From Devosia sp. A8/3-2 (lineage in GTDB: Bacteria; Pseudomonadota; Alphaproteobacteria; Rhizobiales; Devosiaceae): DNA of 64,000 nucleotides. The notes beneath the pieces are model-generated. The model was not told the DNA's origin. It saw only the letters and a program-made list of their open reading frames with translations, and ran no database searches. Positions 60,817 through 64,000 of this stretch are shown here, in pieces; positions within the stretch are counted from its first letter, which is position 1, and the number at the start of each line of letters is the position of its first letter. The translations under genes were made by a program, and so were the position numbers. Location: assembly GCA_025452255.1 (NCBI GenBank), contig CP104974.1, positions 3,822,156 through 3,886,155 on the forward strand, read 5' to 3'.

Positions 60817-61253
60817 AGCGCGGCGCGGCCGAACTGGGTGGGATCGAAATCGGGGCCGCAAGCGGCAAGGGCGCAGGTGGCGTGGGCCGATTTGCGTTTG
60901 CCGAGCAGCAATGGGCCAGCGGCCGCGGCGACCGCTTCGGCCACAGCGGGCAGGCCGATATGGGCGAGCACGCTTGGGGATAGCGTCGCTGGGGCCAGCT
61001 CGGCATCGCCCAGCAGGCGCAGCGGAACGCCGAAATGCGCCGATGCGGCGTATAATTGCCGAGCGTCATGCTTGCGCTGGTGTGACGCTATCGCGCGCAA
61101 TGCCGATGGCGGCAGCCCGGCTTCGGCCGAGCAGGCATTGATCAAGGCGATGATCTCGCTAGAGGTCGCAGCGCTGCCGCAGCCTATGCCGGCCACGAGT
61201 TTTTGCTGGTTCGGCACGGCTATAGCGGGCTTTCGCCTCTCGCCAATCGTCAT
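60735..61253 (-). CDS. cobE: Cobalamin biosynthesis protein CobE/CbiG C-terminal domain
   Basis: 172 residues as read. VAGIGCGSAATSSEIIALI and ASHQRKHDARQLYAAS and SAHATCALAACG are CobE marks. It may deliver or stabilise an intermediate for ring contraction; the role is not well defined. ATG at 61253 has AGAGG six bases upstream. The last 27 codons overlap the convergent cobK by 82 bases; an indel near 60830 may hide an earlier stop. Confidence 0.82.
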   Translation of the reverse strand: MTIGERRKPAIAVPNQQKLVAGIGCGSAATSSEIIALINACSAEAGLPPSALRAIASHQRKHDARQLYAASAHFGVPLRLLGDAELAPATLSPSVLAHIGLPAVAEAVAAAAGPLLLGKRKSAHATCALAACGPDFDPTQFGRAALYPSSSAAIASSTLDTSRLGHRRGAQS

Positions 61254-61416
61254 AATTGCCTCTTTGCAGCTCCGGACTTGGTCCCCGATTTGGGTCGACC
61301 GCACCAGACTGTGTTTCAGTTCCTTGCTGGGGAACGCTGCGCTGCTCCGGTTCTAGGACGGGGAAGCGCGTGGTCAATCAATGGCTTGGCCGCACTGCGC
61401 CACATCAGAATGCTTC

Positions 61417-61431
61417 TGAAAATGATTTGCA
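61417..61431. promoter_or_regulatory. Fur-family-like operator upstream of the CDF gene
   Basis: TGAAAATGATTTGCA is a 7-1-7 near-palindrome (TGAAAAT-G-ATTTGCA, one mismatch) that resembles Fur/Mur boxes. It lies about 90 bases before the CDF start and 164 bases before cobE. Prediction only. Confidence 0.5.
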
Positions 61432-61521
61432 AATACAATAGGTTGCGCCAATCGGACGGCGGCGTTATGTGCAGAAACCAGCTGCCGCTTCGGCGCAGCG
61501 TGATCAGGGCAGAACTCAATC

Positions 61522-62415
61522 ATGACCAATCAACGAACGCTGGCTGTGGCCGGGGCGAGTCTTGTCATCGGGTTGATTGTGCTCGGGCTCAAGCTGCTGG
61601 CTCGGCGCATGACCGGTTCGGTGGCGCTGTATTCGGATGCGCTCAGAATCCATCGTTAATGTGGTGACGGCAATTGTCGCGCTGATCGCGGTGCGGCTGG
61701 CGCAAAAGCCGGCTGATGCCGCCCTGCCCTATGGCTACCACAAGGCCGAGTATTTCTCGGCGGTGATTGTGGGCGTGATGATCATTGTTGCGGCCATCCT
61801 GATCGTGCGCGAGGCCTATTTCGGGCTGATGGCGCCGGAAATGCCTGATGCACCGGTGCAGGGTCTGATGATCAGTGGCGTAGCGACGGCGATCAATCTG
61901 GTTTGGGCCTATGTGCTGATCCGCTATGGCCGCAAGGTGCGCTCGCCAGCGCTCGAGGCCGATGGCAAGCATTTGATGACCGATGTGATTTCGACCATTG
62001 GCGTGCTGGTCGGGCTGGTGCTGGTGTTCACCACCGGCTTTGCGCCCCTCGATTCCATTCTCGCGGGCTCGGTGGCGCTCAATATTCTGTGGTCGGGCTG
62101 GGGCGTGATCCGCGACAGCGTGGGTGGACTGATGGACGTGGCGGTGCCTCCCGAGACGCAGAAGCTGATTCGCGAGGTGATCGCGGGCAATGCCGAGGGC
62201 GCCATCGAAGCCCATGACATCCGCACACGGCAGGCCGGCAAGATGACCTTTATCGATTTTCACCGGTGGTGCCGGGATTGATGAGTGTCGAGGCAGCACA
62301 TGCCATTTGCGACGGGATCGAGGCCAAGCTGCGCGAGGCGGTGGAGGATGTGATGATCACAATCCATGTCGAGCCCGAAGAAAAAGCCAAGCATAACGGG
62401 ATCGTGGTCGTCTAA
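61522..62415 (+). CDS. Cation diffusion facilitator (CDF) metal efflux protein (two frameshifts)
   Basis: About 298 residues. Six helices, with metal site motifs SVALYSDALESIVN (helix 2; D) and HYK/GYHKAEYFSA, LEADGKHLMTDVIS (helix 5; HxxxD) and cytoplasmic domain ending VEAAHAICDGIE...VMITIHVEP. It exports divalent metal by proton exchange, perhaps Fe, Mn, Zn or Co; the cobalamin setting makes cobalt or iron plausible. Breaks: near 61648 (CTCAGAATCC for CTCGAATCC) and near 62263. Confidence 0.87.
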
Positions 62416-62457
62416 TGTGATCAGGGCTTCGGCCCATTACGCGAAAGACATCATCAC

Positions 62458-62934
62458 ATGCGAATCCTGATTGCACTGCTTGCCCTTATCGCCCTTCCAG
62501 CGACCGCCCGGGAACTGGGCTGGGGGCGCTATGACAATGCCCGCTTCGGCTATACCAGCGAAATTCCCGCCGGTTTTTCCGGCTATGGCGAAAGCGACAA
62601 TGGGGATGGGCAGATTTTCGACAATGCGGGCAAGGCCCGTGTATTGTCGTTCTGGGGCGCCAATATCACGGCCAAGGATTTCGAGGCCGAAGTCATCACT
62701 CGCAGGGGCTATGCCGAGCGCGACGGCTGGAACATTGCCTATCAGGCAACGACAACATACTGGGCCAGTTTTTCGGGCGTTATGGGGCAGCGCATGTTCT
62801 ATACGCGCATGATCACGCTGTGCGACGGGCTGAGCTATGCGGCGATGACCGTGCAGTATTCGGCGGCGCAGGCGGCGGATATGAAGCCGAAAGTGGAGCG
62901 GCTGGTGGCGGGGTTCCGGGATTTGGGGTGTTAG
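62458..62934 (+). CDS. Secreted protein of unknown function
   Basis: 158 residues. Signal peptide (ILIALLALIALPATA) then a small domain with GRYDNARFGYTSEIPAGFSGYGESDNGDGQIF-like beta text and two cysteines near the end. This looks like a periplasmic protein found in alphaproteobacteria; I do not recognise a named function. Follows the CDF gene by 42 bases and may share its transcript. Confidence 0.7.
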   Translation: MRILIALLALIALPATARELGWGRYDNARFGYTSEIPAGFSGYGESDNGDGQIFDNAGKARVLSFWGANITAKDFEAEVITRRGYAERDGWNIAYQATTTYWASFSGVMGQRMFYTRMITLCDGLSYAAMTVQYSAAQAADMKPKVERLVAGFRDLGC

Positions 62935-62999
62935 GGGCAAGCCGTAGGTAGTTGCCCTCGTGTGATTCCCGTTTGCCGCGCCCAGAGAAGTAAACATAG

Positions 63000-63085
63000 G
63001 TTCCGCTTTCGCGGGAATGACACTGTGGGTGGGGCGGGATCGAGTGCCCGACCTCGTGGTTCGACAAGCTCACCATGAGGTCTTC
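63000..63085. repeat. Family D half repeat plus a second dispersed repeat
   Basis: GGTTCCGCTTTCGCGGGAATGACACTGTGG matches the right half of 32710-32780. It is followed at 63050-63085 by CCTCGTGGTTCGACAAGCTCACCATGAGG, a repeat type frequent in alphaproteobacteria (from memory). Together they fill the gap before cobO. Confidence 0.65.
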
Positions 63086-63100
63086 TGGGGGTAACGCGCC

Positions 63101-63742
63101 CTAAAACTCGATGCCCGCCTGTGCTTTCACGCCAGCCCGGAAATGGTGCTTGATCTCGGTCATTTCGGTGACGAGGTCGGCGATTTCGATCAACTCGTCC
63201 TTGGCATTGCGGCCGGTGACGATGACGTGTTTGTCGGCCGGCTTGTCCTTGAGGAAGGCCACGACTTCGTCGAGCGGCAGATAATCATAGCGCAGGCAGA
63301 TATTGAGCTCGTCGAGCAGGACCAGTTTATATTCCGGGTCGGCAATCAGCAGCTTGGCCTGTTCCCGGGCGGCACGGGCGGCGGCGAGATCGCGCTGGCG
63401 ATCTTGCGTATCCCGTGTGAAGCCCTCGCCCATGGCGTTGATGGTGACCAGCTCGGGGAATTTCAGCAGCACGTCGCGCTCGCCGGTGTCCCGGGCGCCT
63501 TTGACGAATTGCACCACGCCCACTTTCATGCCGTGGCCGATGGCACGGAACACCATGCCGAAAGCGGCGGTGGACTTGCCCTTACCCTTGCCGGTGTGAA
63601 CGATGAGCAGGCCGCGTTCCTCGGTCTTGGTGGCGAGGATCTTGTTACGGGCTTCCTGCTTTTTCTTCATCTTTTCAGTATGATAGGCGTTGCGCTCGGC
63701 CTCGTTCATCAGGTCGGTCTTTTTGACGGGCTTGTCGTTCAT
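63101..63742 (-). CDS. cobO: Cob(I)yrinic acid a,c-diamide adenosyltransferase
   Basis: 213 residues, intact. P-loop HTGKGKGKSTAAFGMVFRAIGHG, then VVQFVKGA and VLLDELNICLRYDYL, typical of CobO/BtuR. It adds the upper adenosyl ligand. The ATG overlaps the stop of the upstream gene (ATGA). Confidence 0.95.
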   Translation of the reverse strand: MNDKPVKKTDLMNEAERNAYHTEKMKKKQEARNKILATKTEERGLLIVHTGKGKGKSTAAFGMVFRAIGHGMKVGVVQFVKGARDTGERDVLLKFPELVTINAMGEGFTRDTQDRQRDLAAARAAREQAKLLIADPEYKLVLLDELNICLRYDYLPLDEVVAFLKDKPADKHVIVTGRNAKDELIEIADLVTEMTEIKHHFRAGVKAQAGIEF

Positions 63743-64000
63743 GCAAGGCGCTCCGCGTGTTCGATGATGAGGCGAGCCGCCTCAGTGGGCGGCAGATGGG
63801 TCGTGTCGAGATCAAGCCGATTGGGGTGGTCTATGCGCAGAATTTCGTGGGCACGGCGCTTTTGCTCAGCGCCTTCGGCGTCGGTCTGTTTGAGCCGTTC
63901 GGCCCGATCGGGTGACGGAATGCGCTCGGCATGAGCAGCATCCGATGCCCGCAGAATAACCGGCAAGAAGTCGCTGCCACGTCGCGCGGCCAGACTCTCG
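63739..64000 (-). CDS. C-terminal part of a P-loop kinase-like protein (5' truncated)
   Basis: 87 codons are visible. ESLAARRGSDFLPVILRASDAAHAERIPSPDRAERLKQTD...DHPNRLDLDTTHLPPTEAARLIIEHAERLA resembles the end of small AAA/shikimate-kinase-like ATPases that precede cobO in some Rhizobiales. The catalytic N-terminus is outside the window, so the substrate cannot be told. Four-base overlap with cobO shows coupling. Confidence 0.6.
   Translation of the reverse strand, partial: ESLAARRGSDFLPVILRASDAAHAERIPSPDRAERLKQTDAEGAEQKRRAHEILRIDHPNRLDLDTTHLPPTEAARLIIEHAERLA

Noticed and set aside
2771-62415. Genome decay with many true pseudogenes
   Set aside because: Breaks are single bases with recurring motifs and hit essential genes, while the coding sequence on both sides is fully conserved.

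Overview
The window looks like a chromosomal segment of a GC-rich alphaproteobacterium of the order Hyphomicrobiales, probably close to Devosia (inferred from gene content and protein style; no marker rRNA is present). It has the split F0 operon atpI-B-E-F'-F, a long cox operon running ctaC-D-B-coxF-ctaG-ctaE-DUF983-surf1-thrC-M16 peptidase-GNAT, an Entner-Doudoroff operon, BioR-type biotin control and an aerobic (CobB/CobQ/CobE) cobalamin cluster. No rRNA, tRNA, prophage, insertion sequence or CRISPR array was seen. Apart from repeats, this is core-genome content.

Layout: 1-143 end of smc. 451-3310 ATP synthase F0 operon with a promoter and a terminator. 3495-8235 glycine cleavage operon gcvT-H-PA-PB behind a tandem glycine riboswitch. 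8381-12120 methyltransferase, lipoprotein, peroxiredoxin, DsbD-domain protein and YqgE. 12163-15041 a membrane GGDEF-EAL protein. 15215-16988 biotin uptake block (DUF1284, bioY, bioR, two BioR boxes). 17017-26841 (minus strand) cytochrome c oxidase operon with thrC. 27167-29512 IalB, PilZ, DUF1127 and LysR. 29631-38066 xseA, DUF2093, an LpxB-related protein, DUF4170, a CysQ-like phosphatase, DUF6101, ubiA, rsmE and gshA. 38428-46643 purD, patatin, fabV, tadA, LysR/TDT transporter pair and mutL. 47093-49388 two divergent citrate synthase paralogues, one with an N-terminal helix-turn-helix. 49382-54653 glk-like kinase, zwf, pgl and edd. 54867-64000 cobalamin genes cobU, cbiB, cobQ, cobB, cobA, cobK, cobE and cobO, with a cation efflux (CDF) gene behind a Fur-like box.

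Functional logic: glycine is sensed by RNA and degraded by the Gcv complex; glucose carbon passes kinase-Zwf-Pgl-Edd; biotin uptake is shut by BioR; respiration is served by the cox and F0 operons; cobalamin is made by the aerobic route.

The main caution is sequence quality. About 33 of some 70 protein genes, including essential ones (atpF, ctaD, mutL), carry one or more single-base frameshifts. The errors are not random: many are an extra A in CGA(A/G), a lost base in CCTGG, or a shortened C/G run. I read these as consensus errors, so such genes are given as one CDS spanning both frames, with the break noted. Gaps between genes repeatedly hold four families of dispersed palindromic repeats.
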